NCBI RefSeq assembly: GCF_009754905.2
Contig: NZ_CP066775.1
Location: 2,914,001-2,978,000, forward strand
Length of the DNA: 64,000 nt
Source: Mucilaginibacter ginkgonis
GTDB taxonomy: Bacteria; Bacteroidota; Bacteroidia; Sphingobacteriales; Sphingobacteriaceae
Direction: 5' to 3'
The position numbers and the translations under genes are program-made. The notes under the pieces are model-generated. The model was not told the origin of the DNA. It ran no database searches and saw only the letters and a list, made by a program, of their open reading frames with translations. Of this stretch, positions 45,106 through 57,915 are shown piece by piece (positions within the stretch are counted from its first letter, which is position 1; each line of letters begins with the position of its first letter).

Positions 45106-48100
45106 ATGCGTAAGTTTCTACTTATTATTTTAGCGCTTATTGCCGTAGCGACAACCCAATTTAAGGCTAATGCCCAGGGGGTAACTACTGCAAGTTTAAA
45201 CGGTATTGTATCCGACAGCAAGGGGCCAATCCCCGGGGCTACAGTTACCGCTACCCACACCCCAACAGGTACAGTTTACACAGCAGTAAGCCGTGCAGAT
45301 GGCCGTTACAACATTCCTAACTTAAGGGTTGGCGGGCCGTACACTGTGAAGGTTTCCTTTATCGGCTATTCAACCTTTCAGCAAGATAACCTCACTTTAA
45401 ACATTGGCCAGGACCAGCGTATCGACGCCCCCTTGCAAGAAAACAACATTGCGTTGAAAGAAGTAAAGGTTACCGGTACCGGCAGCAAAGTAATTAACTC
45501 GTCACGCACCGGTGCGCGTGAGACAGTTACACGCAGCCAGATCGACAACTTGCCAACAGTTAACCGTTCATTGAACGACTTCACAAGCTTAACACCATCG
45601 GCAAACGGCCAAAACTTTGGCGGCCGCAGCAGTACATTTAACAACTTGACCGTTGATGGTGCATTGTTCAACAACTCATTTGGTTTATCGAGTACATTGG
45701 GCGGTCAAACAAGTTCGCAACCGATATCTCTCGACGCGATCGACCAGATACAGGTTGATATCGCTCCTTTCGACGTTCGTCAGGGTAACTTTACGGGTGC
45801 AGGTATCAATACGGTGTTAAAATCAGGTACAAACACTGTAAAAGGTACCGTTTATGATTTCATTCGCGGTACCGGTTTAACCGGCTACAAAGCGGGTGAT
45901 GTTACTATTGCTAAAACGCCATTTACGTACCGCTCAACAGGTGTTGCTATAGGTGGACCTATTATCAAAAACAAATTATTCTTATTCGTATCCGGCGAGC
46001 AAGAGCGTATACAACGTCCTGCTAATAGCTATGTAGCTGCAGGTTCCGGTGCAGATGGCAGCGCGTCTAACGTTAACGCATCCACACTCAATGACATAGC
46101 GAATACGTTGAAAACCAAGTATGGTTATGATCCGGGGCCATACCAGCAGTTTAACTTTGCTACCTACAGCGATAAAGCAACAGTTAAGTTAGATTGGAAC
46201 ATCGATAAAAACAACGTGTTGAGTGCTAAGTATTTCTACTTAAAATCATACGCAGACCAACCGCCAAGTAACTCTGGTATCACTAACGGTGGTGTTGGCT
46301 ATGGCACAACCCGGGCGGCAGGTCCTAATACGCTGCCATTCTTTGGTGCCGGCTATCGTATAAATAACAACTTTAACATCGGTATCATCGAGTTAGACAG
46401 CAAGTTCAGCAACAAGGTGTCTAATAAGCTGACTGTTGGGTATTCAGCCTTGCGCGACTTCCGTGCATTCTCTGGTAGTTCTACCATTCCGATGGTAGAT
46501 ATCGGTAACGGAACGACAACTGCTGCAGGTGTCATTACTACCGCTCCAAGCGCTACATTAACCAGCTTTGGGTCTGAACTTTATACTGCAGGTAACTTGT
46601 TAAGCACCAACATCACTCAGTTTTCTGATGATGTGAGCATTTTTGCCGGCGCACATGAGATCACCATCGGTACTAATAATCAAATCCAAAGCTATGTAAA
46701 TGGTTTCGCTCCGGATTATAACGGTCTATACACTTATGCTTCTGCATCAGACTTTATAAATGGTTTGCCTGCCCAAGCTTATACTTATCGTAACTCGGCC
46801 CTGCCTGATGGTTCTTTCCCTTATGCAAAGATCAAAGCAGCAATCTTGAGCTTGTATGCCCAGGACAAATGGCATGCCACAGATAATCTGCGTATTACTT
46901 ACGGTTTACGTGCAGATTATGATATCTTCCCAACCAGCTTAGCTTCAAACCCTAATGCAGCGGCCTTAACATTCCAGGGTGGTTATCCAAACGGCATACA
47001 GGTTGATCCATCTAAACTGCCAAACAACCGTGTTTTATTATCACCACGTGTTGGTTTCAACTGGGATATATTTGGCGACCAAACCACTCAACTACGTGGT
47101 GGTACAGGTATCTTCACTGGTTTAATCCCTTTTGTTTGGATATCTAACCAGGCATCAAACAATGGTCTGTTATTCGGTTCGGGTACAGTTACAAAAGCTG
47201 CTACCCCTAATGATCCCCGTTTGATCTTCAATCCAAATGTTGATGCTAACCGTCCGGCTTCTACAGCAGCTAACACTTCTTATGAGTTAGACGTTACAGA
47301 CCCGAATCTTAAATACCCTCAAATCTTCCGTACTAACTTAGCAGTTGACCAAAGGTTACCGTGGGGTATCATCGGTACTATAGAGGGTGCGTATACTAAA
47401 GACATCAATGCCATTTATCACCAAAACCTGGTATTGTCTAATGCTTACGCAACACTTCCGGGTGTAGAAGGCCAGATCCGTTACGCATCCCGTAACATTA
47501 CACCATCTGCCGCTTCACCTCAAAGTGCTACCAATCCTGCAATCACCGGCCTATATTATATGACCAATAGCAGCAAAGGTTATTCTTACTTTGTAACTGC
47601 ACAATTGCAAAAGAGCTTTGCAAACGGTTTATATGCTAATATCGCTTATACACATAGCGGCGCCAAAGACGTAAACGATGGTGGTTCTACCGCGTCTACC
47701 ATCTGGAGTACACGTTATGTAGCTAACGATCCTAACGCTAATGTGGTTTCAAACAGCTCTTATGTAATGCCTAACCGTGTTATCGCGACAGCTTACTATA
47801 AGTTGAATGAAGGCAAGATCGGTACTACAACAGTTGGTTTCAAATTCGAGATGGCAAACAGTGGTGCAGTATCATACATCACCAGCGGTGACCCTAACAA
47901 CGACGGTGCTACCAACGACCTGATGTACATTCCGCGTAATCAAAGCGACATTATCCTGGTTAAAAACAGCGCGACTGATACCCGTACTACTGACCAGATC
48001 TGGCAACAACTGGATGCTTTCATTAGCCAGGATAAATACCTGAACAGCCACCGCGGTCAGTTTGCAGAGCGTAATGGCGTTATCTTACCTTACTTTAAAC

Positions 48101-48423
48101 GTTTAGATTTCCATGCTGCTCAGGATATCTTTATTCAAACAGGTAAAGTTAAAAACACGCTACAGGTTACTTTTGACGTGATCAACTTCACTAACTTGCT
48201 GAATAAAAACTGGGGCTTATATCAAAATTCTTACAGCGGTTTCGGTAACGGTGCAACAACGGTATTGCGTTATGCAGGCTTAGATGCAGCCACCGGGCGT
48301 GCAACTTATGCGTTCCCTCAGCTTACAGGTTCGGCAACCGGCCCTACACAGTCATTCATTAATGACACAAGTGCAGGTTCACGCTGGTACGCCCAAATTG
48401 GTTTAAGATATATCTTTAACTAA
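45106..48423 (+). CDS. large TonB-dependent receptor, Oar-like
   Basis: A 1105-residue outer-membrane protein: signal peptide (about 1-23, ending ANAQG), carboxypeptidase regulatory-like domain (TASLNGIVSDSKGPIPGATV, about 25-115), a plug-like region with TRSQIDNLPTVNRSLNDFTS and GALFNNSFGL, then a long barrel ending RWYAQIGLRYIFN. This layout is that of Oar-type proteins, linked to adhesion, proteolysis or protein secretion rather than simple nutrient uptake (family knowledge). No SusD partner. It is divergent from the susC unit and closed by a terminator (48444-48478). Confidence 0.92.
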   Translation: MRKFLLIILALIAVATTQFKANAQGVTTASLNGIVSDSKGPIPGATVTATHTPTGTVYTAVSRADGRYNIPNLRVGGPYTVKVSFIGYSTFQQDNLTLNIGQDQRIDAPLQENNIALKEVKVTGTGSKVINSSRTGARETVTRSQIDNLPTVNRSLNDFTSLTPSANGQNFGGRSSTFNNLTVDGALFNNSFGLSSTLGGQTSSQPISLDAIDQIQVDIAPFDVRQGNFTGAGINTVLKSGTNTVKGTVYDFIRGTGLTGYKAGDVTIAKTPFTYRSTGVAIGGPIIKNKLFLFVSGEQERIQRPANSYVAAGSGADGSASNVNASTLNDIANTLKTKYGYDPGPYQQFNFATYSDKATVKLDWNIDKNNVLSAKYFYLKSYADQPPSNSGITNGGVGYGTTRAAGPNTLPFFGAGYRINNNFNIGIIELDSKFSNKVSNKLTVGYSALRDFRAFSGSSTIPMVDIGNGTTTAAGVITTAPSATLTSFGSELYTAGNLLSTNITQFSDDVSIFAGAHEITIGTNNQIQSYVNGFAPDYNGLYTYASASDFINGLPAQAYTYRNSALPDGSFPYAKIKAAILSLYAQDKWHATDNLRITYGLRADYDIFPTSLASNPNAAALTFQGGYPNGIQVDPSKLPNNRVLLSPRVGFNWDIFGDQTTQLRGGTGIFTGLIPFVWISNQASNNGLLFGSGTVTKAATPNDPRLIFNPNVDANRPASTAANTSYELDVTDPNLKYPQIFRTNLAVDQRLPWGIIGTIEGAYTKDINAIYHQNLVLSNAYATLPGVEGQIRYASRNITPSAASPQSATNPAITGLYYMTNSSKGYSYFVTAQLQKSFANGLYANIAYTHSGAKDVNDGGSTASTIWSTRYVANDPNANVVSNSSYVMPNRVIATAYYKLNEGKIGTTTVGFKFEMANSGAVSYITSGDPNNDGATNDLMYIPRNQSDIILVKNSATDTRTTDQIWQQLDAFISQDKYLNSHRGQFAERNGVILPYFKRLDFHAAQDIFIQTGKVKNTLQVTFDVINFTNLLNKNWGLYQNSYSGFGNGATTVLRYAGLDAATGRATYAFPQLTGSATGPTQSFINDTSAGSRWYAQIGLRYIFN

Positions 48424-48443
48424 GACCGATAACTTTATAGCTC

Positions 48444-48478
48444 AAAGCCGGCTTGATTATTTGAGCCGGCTTTTTTTG
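48444..48478 (+). terminator. terminator after the Oar-like gene
   Basis: AAAGCCGGCT (48444-48453), loop, AGCCGGCTTT (48464-48473), then a T run. Confidence 0.88.
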
Positions 48479-48502
48479 TACCTTAAGTTCTTATATTTTC
48501 TA

Positions 48503-48895
48503 ATGGAACATTCAACAATAGAAGAACGCGTGAAACTCGCTGAAACGCGCATATTTAAAGCGGTATTTCCGAATACTACTAATCACTACGACACCCTCTT
48601 TGGCGGTACGGCCATGCACCTGATGGATGAGGTGGCCTTCATAGCTGCCACCCGCTTTAGCCGAAAGCGTGTGGTAACTGTCTCGTCTGACCGCATAGAT
48701 TTCAACAAACCTATCCCAGCCGGAACCATCATAGAATTAGTTGGCAGCATCGCGCATATAGGCAATACTAGTTTAAAGGTATTGGTAGAAATCTTCATTG
48801 AAGAGATGTACTCCGAAGTTAGGCAGAAGGCCATCACCGGTACATTTACTTTTGTAGCTATAGACCAGCACAAGAACCCGGTGAAGGTAATTTAA
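48503..48895 (+). CDS. hotdog-fold acyl-CoA thioesterase (YciA type)
   Basis: A 130-residue thioesterase if translation starts at ATG 48503; the longer frame from 48461 runs through the preceding terminator and is unlikely. The family block IFKAVFPNTTNHYDTLFGGT (about 13-32) with the catalytic aspartate further on in AMHLMDEVAF, then VTVSSDRIDFNKPIPAG, matches YciA/acyl-CoA hydrolases of hexameric hotdog fold, which release fatty acids from CoA. Substrate length unknown. Confidence 0.92.
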   Translation: MEHSTIEERVKLAETRIFKAVFPNTTNHYDTLFGGTAMHLMDEVAFIAATRFSRKRVVTVSSDRIDFNKPIPAGTIIELVGSIAHIGNTSLKVLVEIFIEEMYSEVRQKAITGTFTFVAIDQHKNPVKVI

Positions 48896-49064
48896 TGAAT
48901 TTTGAATGCCGAATTTTGAATATCGAACCTTGAAAGGGATTACCTTCTCAAGGTTTTATCTCTTCGATAAGATCCTTCACTCTGAATGACATAGCTAATC
49001 TGTTCCACAGCTCCTTTTTCTTTGGAGAGGGCTGGAAAAGGGTAGTACCGATAACCAGCTATTA

Positions 49065-49160
49065 AACAAAAAACCTCACCGATCGAACGATGGGCTTTAA
49101 GTAACTCTCATAAAGGAGATAACTCCCTATAGCTATCGGGTTGGCGCCCTACTCTTCCAT
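49065..49160 (-). pseudogene. decayed copy of 5S rRNA 3' end plus operon terminator
   Basis: CCTCACCGATCGAACGATG, GGCTTTAAGTAACTCTCATA and AAAGGAGATAA match 49627-49680 with a few changes; TTGGCGCC and CTACTCTTCCA match the 5S 3' end. Between them sits CCCTATAGCTATCGGG (49125-49140), where the working copy has only GAT. Confidence 0.75.
49125..49140. repeat. TAGCTA palindrome, imperfect
   Basis: CCCTATAGCTATCGGG, inside the decayed 5S-end copy. Confidence 0.8.
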
Positions 49161-49178
49161 CAGTCAGTGACGGACGGG

Positions 49179-49342
49179 TGTAACATGTGACAGTTTCTCT
49201 AACAATACTGACTTATTAGTATCTGGCGAGATCATGTCATCATTATAAGTAATTGTAAATCAACAATGCACGATCGTGTCAGTGTTTCAGCTTTGCCGTT
49301 TTTTTACTCAAAAAGTGTCACATACTGTCACATCATGTTACA
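49179..49342. repeat. MITE-like element with imperfect terminal inverted repeats
   Basis: Left end TGTAACATGTGACAGT (49179-49194); right end ACTGTCACATCATGTTACA (49324-49342), whose reverse complement differs from the left end by a three-base gap. The interior holds no coding frame. A further TGTCACA word precedes the right end. Confidence 0.4.
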
Positions 49343-49618
49343 GCAGTGTTGGAATGTTAGCAAGATTTTAAAGCGATTTTGCACTCTGGTATAATCGGCA
49401 TACCAATAAGTGGCCCAACCCCTATCCAAGGAAAAGGGGCTTTCTGCGAATTCTGAAACTATCTACTGATCGATTCTTATTTGGTCTTTAAAGGAGGATA
49501 GGGAGAGTTATCTGGCGACCTATCCCGAACTTGATTAGGGAGTGTTGGCGGGAGAGGTCTAAGGCCCGGTTGTTGGTCGGAGATCTTCTGATTGCTGTGA
49601 TAAGTGAAGCTAAGGCAA

Positions 49619-49652
49619 ACAAAAAAGCCTCACCGAATGAACGATGAGGCTT
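49619..49652 (-). terminator. rRNA operon terminator
   Basis: Minus-strand AAGCCTCA...TGAGGCTT (49652-49625) then TTTTTTG, about 30 bases after the 5S 3' end. Confidence 0.85.
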
Positions 49653-49681
49653 TAAGTAGCTCCAATAAAGGAGATAAGATT

Positions 49682-49788
<107 letters not shown>

Positions 49789-49908
49789 GAATATTTTATA
49801 GTTGGTGAGTGGTTAAGTGGTGAGTAGTTAAGTAGTTTACAACCACTCTCTATTCTCTGCTCACTATTCACTATCACAAACAATGACAATAATTGAAAGA
49901 AGTACTTG

Positions 49909-49920
49909 AAGTACTGAGTA
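49909..49920 (-). other. pre-23S processing stem, 3' side
   Basis: AAGTACTGAGTA here is the exact reverse complement of TACTCAGTACTT at 52979-52990, on the other side of 23S; the two can pair in the precursor as an RNase III-type stem. Confidence 0.55.
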
Positions 49921-49987
49921 AACAACAGTCTTGTTGTTTTTGATTGGGTGGTGCGGGCGGAAACCCGCACCACTTATCTGTTGTCGA

Positions 49988-52875
<2,888 letters not shown>

Positions 52876-52978
52876 ATAACGCTTTTGCTCGCTATGGTAT
52901 GTCTTTATTATTTGTTCGGTCGTTTTTCAGAGTCAAGAATCAAGATACAAGAATCAAGACCGAAGTCTTGCTACTTGA

Positions 52979-52990
52979 TACTCAGTACTT
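52979..52990 (-). other. pre-23S processing stem, 5' side
   Basis: TACTCAGTACTT; partner of 49909-49920. Confidence 0.55.
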
Positions 52991-53157
52991 GATACCTACT
53001 AAACAACTTCCCTACTGTTGTTTCTCAGTTTTTTCTTCAATTACTTCTTCCAATATGTCAAAGAACGTTCGCCGATGTGCATATCTGATGATGTGCAGAT
53101 GTGTAAATGAATTATCATTCGCACATTTCACATTCCCTCATTCGCACATTGGGCTAG

Positions 53158-53231
53158 TGGAGAATAACGGATTCGAACCGTTGACCCCCTGCGTGCAAGG
53201 CAGGTGCTCTAGCCAGCTGAGCTAATCCCCC
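53158..53231 (-). tRNA. tRNA-Ala (TGC)
   Basis: 74-base cloverleaf in the 16S-23S spacer: acceptor GGGGGAT/ATTCTCC, anticodon loop CTTGCAC with anticodon TGC, T-arm AACGGTTCGAATCCGTT. No CCA encoded. Confidence 0.96.
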
Positions 53232-53335
53232 GTGTTAGATTAATGAGTGAATGTTATAATGAGTGAATGTGTGAATGGTTACTTACGTAGTGCCCATTCT
53301 ATCATTCTATCATTACCCCATTCTGTCATTCGCTG

Positions 53336-53410
53336 TAGTCTCGAGCAGATTTGAACTGCTGACCCCTACATTATCAGTGTAGTGCTCTAACCAAACTGAG
53401 CTACGAGACT
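53336..53410 (-). tRNA. tRNA-Ile (GAT)
   Basis: 75-base cloverleaf: acceptor AGTCTCG/CGAGACT, anticodon loop CTGATAA with anticodon GAT, T-arm AGCAGTTCAAATCTGCT. The usual Ile-Ala pair of rRNA spacers. Confidence 0.96.
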
Positions 53411-53811
53411 GTTTCTTTTGCTTCGCAGTCCATAGTCCATAGCTTATAGCCCATAGCCCGATGTTGTTTCCGACTACCGACTATTGACCGTTGACTTTAC
53501 GACTACTTTCTGCCAATCATTGTCTTGTGCTTTGTTTAATTATGCAGTATATCCTATGATCTATCGTCCATCGGCTATGGTCTGCACAAGCACCCTCTGA
53601 TGGCTTCATCTTCCGGGTTTCCTTTTTGTTTGGTTTATTGGTTCATTGGTCATTAGTTCATGGGTACCGCCGTTTGGCGTTTACCTTTCCACTTTTAACC
53701 TTTGGCCATTTACCAAACTTTAATATCTTTTTAAGTATAACATGCGGCGCAGCTCTTTACCTTCTTTATAACCTTGTCTTAAGGCGTAATTCTGTTTGGG
53801 ATACTGCTCCA
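53411..53811 (-). other. 16S-tRNA-Ile spacer with degenerate tandem words
   Basis: 400 bases of transcribed spacer without a gene. It contains runs of short repeated words such as CCATAGTCCATAGC and GACTACCGACTATTGACCG, and TTCATTGGTCATTAGTTCAT. Confidence 0.6.
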
Positions 53812-55331
<1,520 letters not shown>

Positions 55332-55808
55332 TGTAAAATGTTTTGTTTGTATCCAGACCCTATTCACTCAAAATAGAAATCTGTATTTGTTGGTGAGTGG
55401 TTCATTGTGAGTTGTTAAGTAGTTCCTGGTCCTAAAACCATTCTCCACTCACCGCTCTCCATTCACTCATCATATTATCTTTATACAGTATCCCCAGAAT
55501 CTTTATTGGTGATCATCGCTGATCTCTTTACCTTTTCCTCAAGGTCTCTTCCGGTGGTGAGCTTATCCGTAGATAAACCCTCCCGCTACGCTACATGTTA
55601 TCTTAAAAAAAGAACTTTATCGCCACTTGCTTCTCAGGGTGGCTCGTATGATAATCTTTATCCGTTGTCAGTTTAGTTACTCATTGTTGCTTTTGGCGTC
55701 AATAAGCTTTTAATTTTAACTCTGTTTAAAGCTTAACTTGTCAAATTTCAAAACTTAAAATCGCTTTAAGTTTCTCACCCTTATCGGGCTCCCTCCGTTT
55801 TGGGACTG

Positions 55809-55839
55809 CAAAGGTAGAAACCTTTTTCTTATCTCCAAA
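55809..55839 (-). promoter_or_regulatory. rRNA operon promoter, proximal
   Basis: Minus-strand TTTG (55839-55836), 19-base spacer, TACCTTTG (55816-55809). Confidence 0.75.
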
Positions 55840-55951
55840 ATTTTATTTTTTATTTTTCCCGGCTTTTATTTCAAGGTCGCATGATTGCTTCCTGAAAATA
55901 TTATGATCGCCGTGTCAATGAACAAACCCGCATTACTTCGTTTGCGGGCTG

Positions 55952-55982
55952 CAAAGGTAGGCAACATTTTAGTTTCTGCAAA
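55952..55982 (-). promoter_or_regulatory. rRNA operon promoter, distal
   Basis: Minus-strand TTTG (55982-55979), 19-base spacer, TACCTTTG (55959-55952); same boxes and spacing as the proximal promoter, 143 bases away. Confidence 0.75.
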
Positions 55983-56156
55983 TGGTTTGTGTAATAATTA
56001 CACACTTTATCAGTAAGACGCTGCAAATCAGCAACAAAAAATATCACTGCAACGCAAACAAATGCAGGCATACACTTTCTGGCGGCTGCCGGCGTTAAAG
56101 AATGTTAAATAAATAGGCGTTATTATAAGCCTATATATCTTAGCAATCAATAAAAA

Positions 56157-56188
56157 ATTGACGTATTTATATTAATCAGTTATCTTTG
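56157..56188 (+). promoter_or_regulatory. promoter of bamD
   Basis: ATTG (56157-56160), 20-base spacer, TATCTTTG (56181-56188), 4 bases before the ATG. Confidence 0.6.
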
Positions 56189-56192
56189 CAGG

Positions 56193-57119
56193 ATGTTTAA
56201 AAAACAAAGCACTGTCTTTTTGAGCTTGTTAGCCGCCTTTATAATCACTATAGGCAGCTGTAAAAGCAGTTTCGAAAAACTAAAAGCCAGTAATGACGTA
56301 GCTAAGAAATACCAGGAAGCGGTTAAATACTATAATAAGAAAGACTACTCTAAAGCACTTGTATTATTTGAAGACCTTACCCCGCGTTATAAAGGCCGCG
56401 AAGGGGCAGAGGATCTCTTTTACTATTATGCTTACGCGAACTATAAATTAAAGGATTACACTTCTGCACGTTACCACTTTAAAAACTTTGCAGAAACATA
56501 CCCAACAAGCCCGAGAGCAGAAGAGTGCCGTTTTATGTCGGCATATTGCTTTTACCTTGATTCGCCTATCTATTCTTTAGACCAGGACAATACACAAAAG
56601 GCTATCGAATCGCTGCAGTTATTTATTAACTTATATCCTAAGAGCGACCGTGTTGCCGAAGCTTCTAAATTGATAGAGAACCTGCGTTTTAAGTTAGAAG
56701 AGAAAGCTTACGCCAACGCAAAATTGTATTTGACCATCAGCGATTATCAATCGGCTGTTATTGCTTTCGGAAATGCTTTACGCGATTATCCGGATACCAA
56801 GTTTGCCGAGGAAATGGATTACCTGACCATTGAGGCACAGTATAAATATGCCGAGCATAGCCTTGAATACAAACAAGAAGAACGGTTTGGCCAGGCAATA
56901 CAATTTGCAGACCAGTTTACAGAGAAGTACCCGCAAAGCAAATATGTTCGTAGCGCTAACGATTATAAGAAAGACAGCCAGCAAGCAATAGACCGTGCCA
57001 AACGCCTTATTGCAGCTGCCGTTACCGACCCTAAGCTGGCAAAAAAAATAGCAAGCAAAGACACTACAAAAACACAACCCCCTTCTGAAAAAGGGAACGG
57101 CAACGAAAAAATGCCATAA
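56193..57119 (+). CDS. bamD: outer-membrane protein assembly lipoprotein BamD
   Basis: A 308-residue lipoprotein with lipobox TIGSC (Cys23) and five TPR-like helical repeats (QEAVKYYNKKDYSKALVLFE; YYYAYANYKLKDYTSARYHF; FAETYPTSPRAEECRFMSAY). BamD supports BamA in inserting barrel proteins. The C-terminal tail is basic then polar (SEKGNGNEKMP). First gene of a unit with rpoZ, followed by coaBC and porD, the usual Bacteroidota order. Confidence 0.93.
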   Translation: MFKKQSTVFLSLLAAFIITIGSCKSSFEKLKASNDVAKKYQEAVKYYNKKDYSKALVLFEDLTPRYKGREGAEDLFYYYAYANYKLKDYTSARYHFKNFAETYPTSPRAEECRFMSAYCFYLDSPIYSLDQDNTQKAIESLQLFINLYPKSDRVAEASKLIENLRFKLEEKAYANAKLYLTISDYQSAVIAFGNALRDYPDTKFAEEMDYLTIEAQYKYAEHSLEYKQEERFGQAIQFADQFTEKYPQSKYVRSANDYKKDSQQAIDRAKRLIAAAVTDPKLAKKIASKDTTKTQPPSEKGNGNEKMP

Positions 57120-57142
57120 TATTAACGTTTAACAACAAAGAT

Positions 57143-57487
57143 ATGAGCACACCAAATAGCAAGCACACCGTAGCAGGCAGCACCGTTACCCGCGACCTGC
57201 GCGACCTTGACAGATCAACAGACAACATTTATGAGTCTATAGTGATCATGTCTAAAAGGGCAAACCAAATATCAAACAACATTAAAGAAGAACTTCACCA
57301 GAAACTGTCTGAGTTTGCATCTGCAAATGACAACCTGGAAGAAGTTTTTGAAAACCGCGAGCAGATAGAAATATCTAAGCATTACGAAAAAATGCCGAAA
57401 CCAACATTGGTTGCCATTAATGAATTTTTAGAGGAAAAGGTGTACTACCGCAACCCGCAAAAAGACGCGTTAAACGAAGGCTTATAA
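57143..57487 (+). CDS. rpoZ: RNA polymerase omega/Rpb6-like subunit
   Basis: A 114-residue protein: after a polar N-terminus, DRSTDNIYESIVIMSKRANQ is the omega/Rpb6 signature that wraps the beta-prime C-terminus, and the C-terminal half is helical (ANDNLEEVFENREQIEISKH). Bacteroidota have this longer variant. It follows bamD by 23 bases and precedes a hairpin (57509-57541). Confidence 0.88.
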   Translation: MSTPNSKHTVAGSTVTRDLRDLDRSTDNIYESIVIMSKRANQISNNIKEELHQKLSEFASANDNLEEVFENREQIEISKHYEKMPKPTLVAINEFLEEKVYYRNPQKDALNEGL

Positions 57488-57508
57488 TCGCCTTACTTTT
57501 TGAAAATT

Positions 57509-57541
57509 AAGCCCTGTTCATGATGAGTGGATGGGGCTTTA
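57509..57541 (+). terminator. hairpin after rpoZ
   Basis: AAGCCC (57509-57514) and GGGCTT (57534-57539), then TTTATTG. Short stem, moderate support. Confidence 0.5.
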
Positions 57542-57603
57542 TTGTAGCGCCTCACCTCATCCCCTCTAAAGGAGAGGGAGTTCGAAAAACATTTGTTATT
57601 CAG

Positions 57604-57621
57604 TCCCGATAGCTATCGGGA
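57604..57621. repeat. TAGCTA palindrome
   Basis: TCCCGATAGCTATCGGGA, identical to 7671-7688. Together with a second palindrome, TCCCGCACGTGCGGGA (57630-57645), it is flanked by the 8-base direct repeat TTATTCAG (57596-57603 and 57646-57653). Confidence 0.85.
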
Positions 57622-57915
57622 GATGCGAATCCCGCACGTGCGGGATTATTCAGCATTTTCGCTTCGCCTAAACATTCCGCTGGAGAGGCGCTTTAAGAAA
57701 CATGCGGTTTAATTCCCCTCTTGAAAGGGGTTGGAGTGTTATACAGGGCGTTACCTTTCTCCTAATGGTCATCGGGATGGCCCGGGCTGGACCTGTACTG
57801 AGCCAACCAAAGTATTCCAACTGCTAGTGCTGCTGGCGCGGCACTGCTGGGTTCCATCGCTATCCCTAACGCAAGCAATTGCCTAACGCGCTTTTTCTAT
57901 ATCTTAGCAACATAA

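Larger units (their letters stand above)
48896..49618. other. long intergenic region between the thioesterase and rRNA operon end
   Basis: No gene is seen. It contains a decayed copy of the 5S-end/terminator region with a TAGCTA palindrome (49065-49160), an imperfect inverted-repeat element (49179-49342), and loose CCCCTATCC-type repeats near 49420. Confidence 0.6.
55332..56192. other. rRNA leader and promoter region
   Basis: 860 bases without a gene: the 16S leader, then two tandem promoters (55809-55839, 55952-55982) for the rRNA operon, and the bamD promoter at the right end. Confidence 0.7.
57488..57915. other. intergenic region between rpoZ and coaBC
   Basis: About 430 bases without a gene: a hairpin, CCCCTCTAAAGGAGAGGG-type repeats, a palindrome pair (57604-57645), and CCCCTCTTGAAAGGGGTTGG near 57715. 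Confidence 0.6.
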
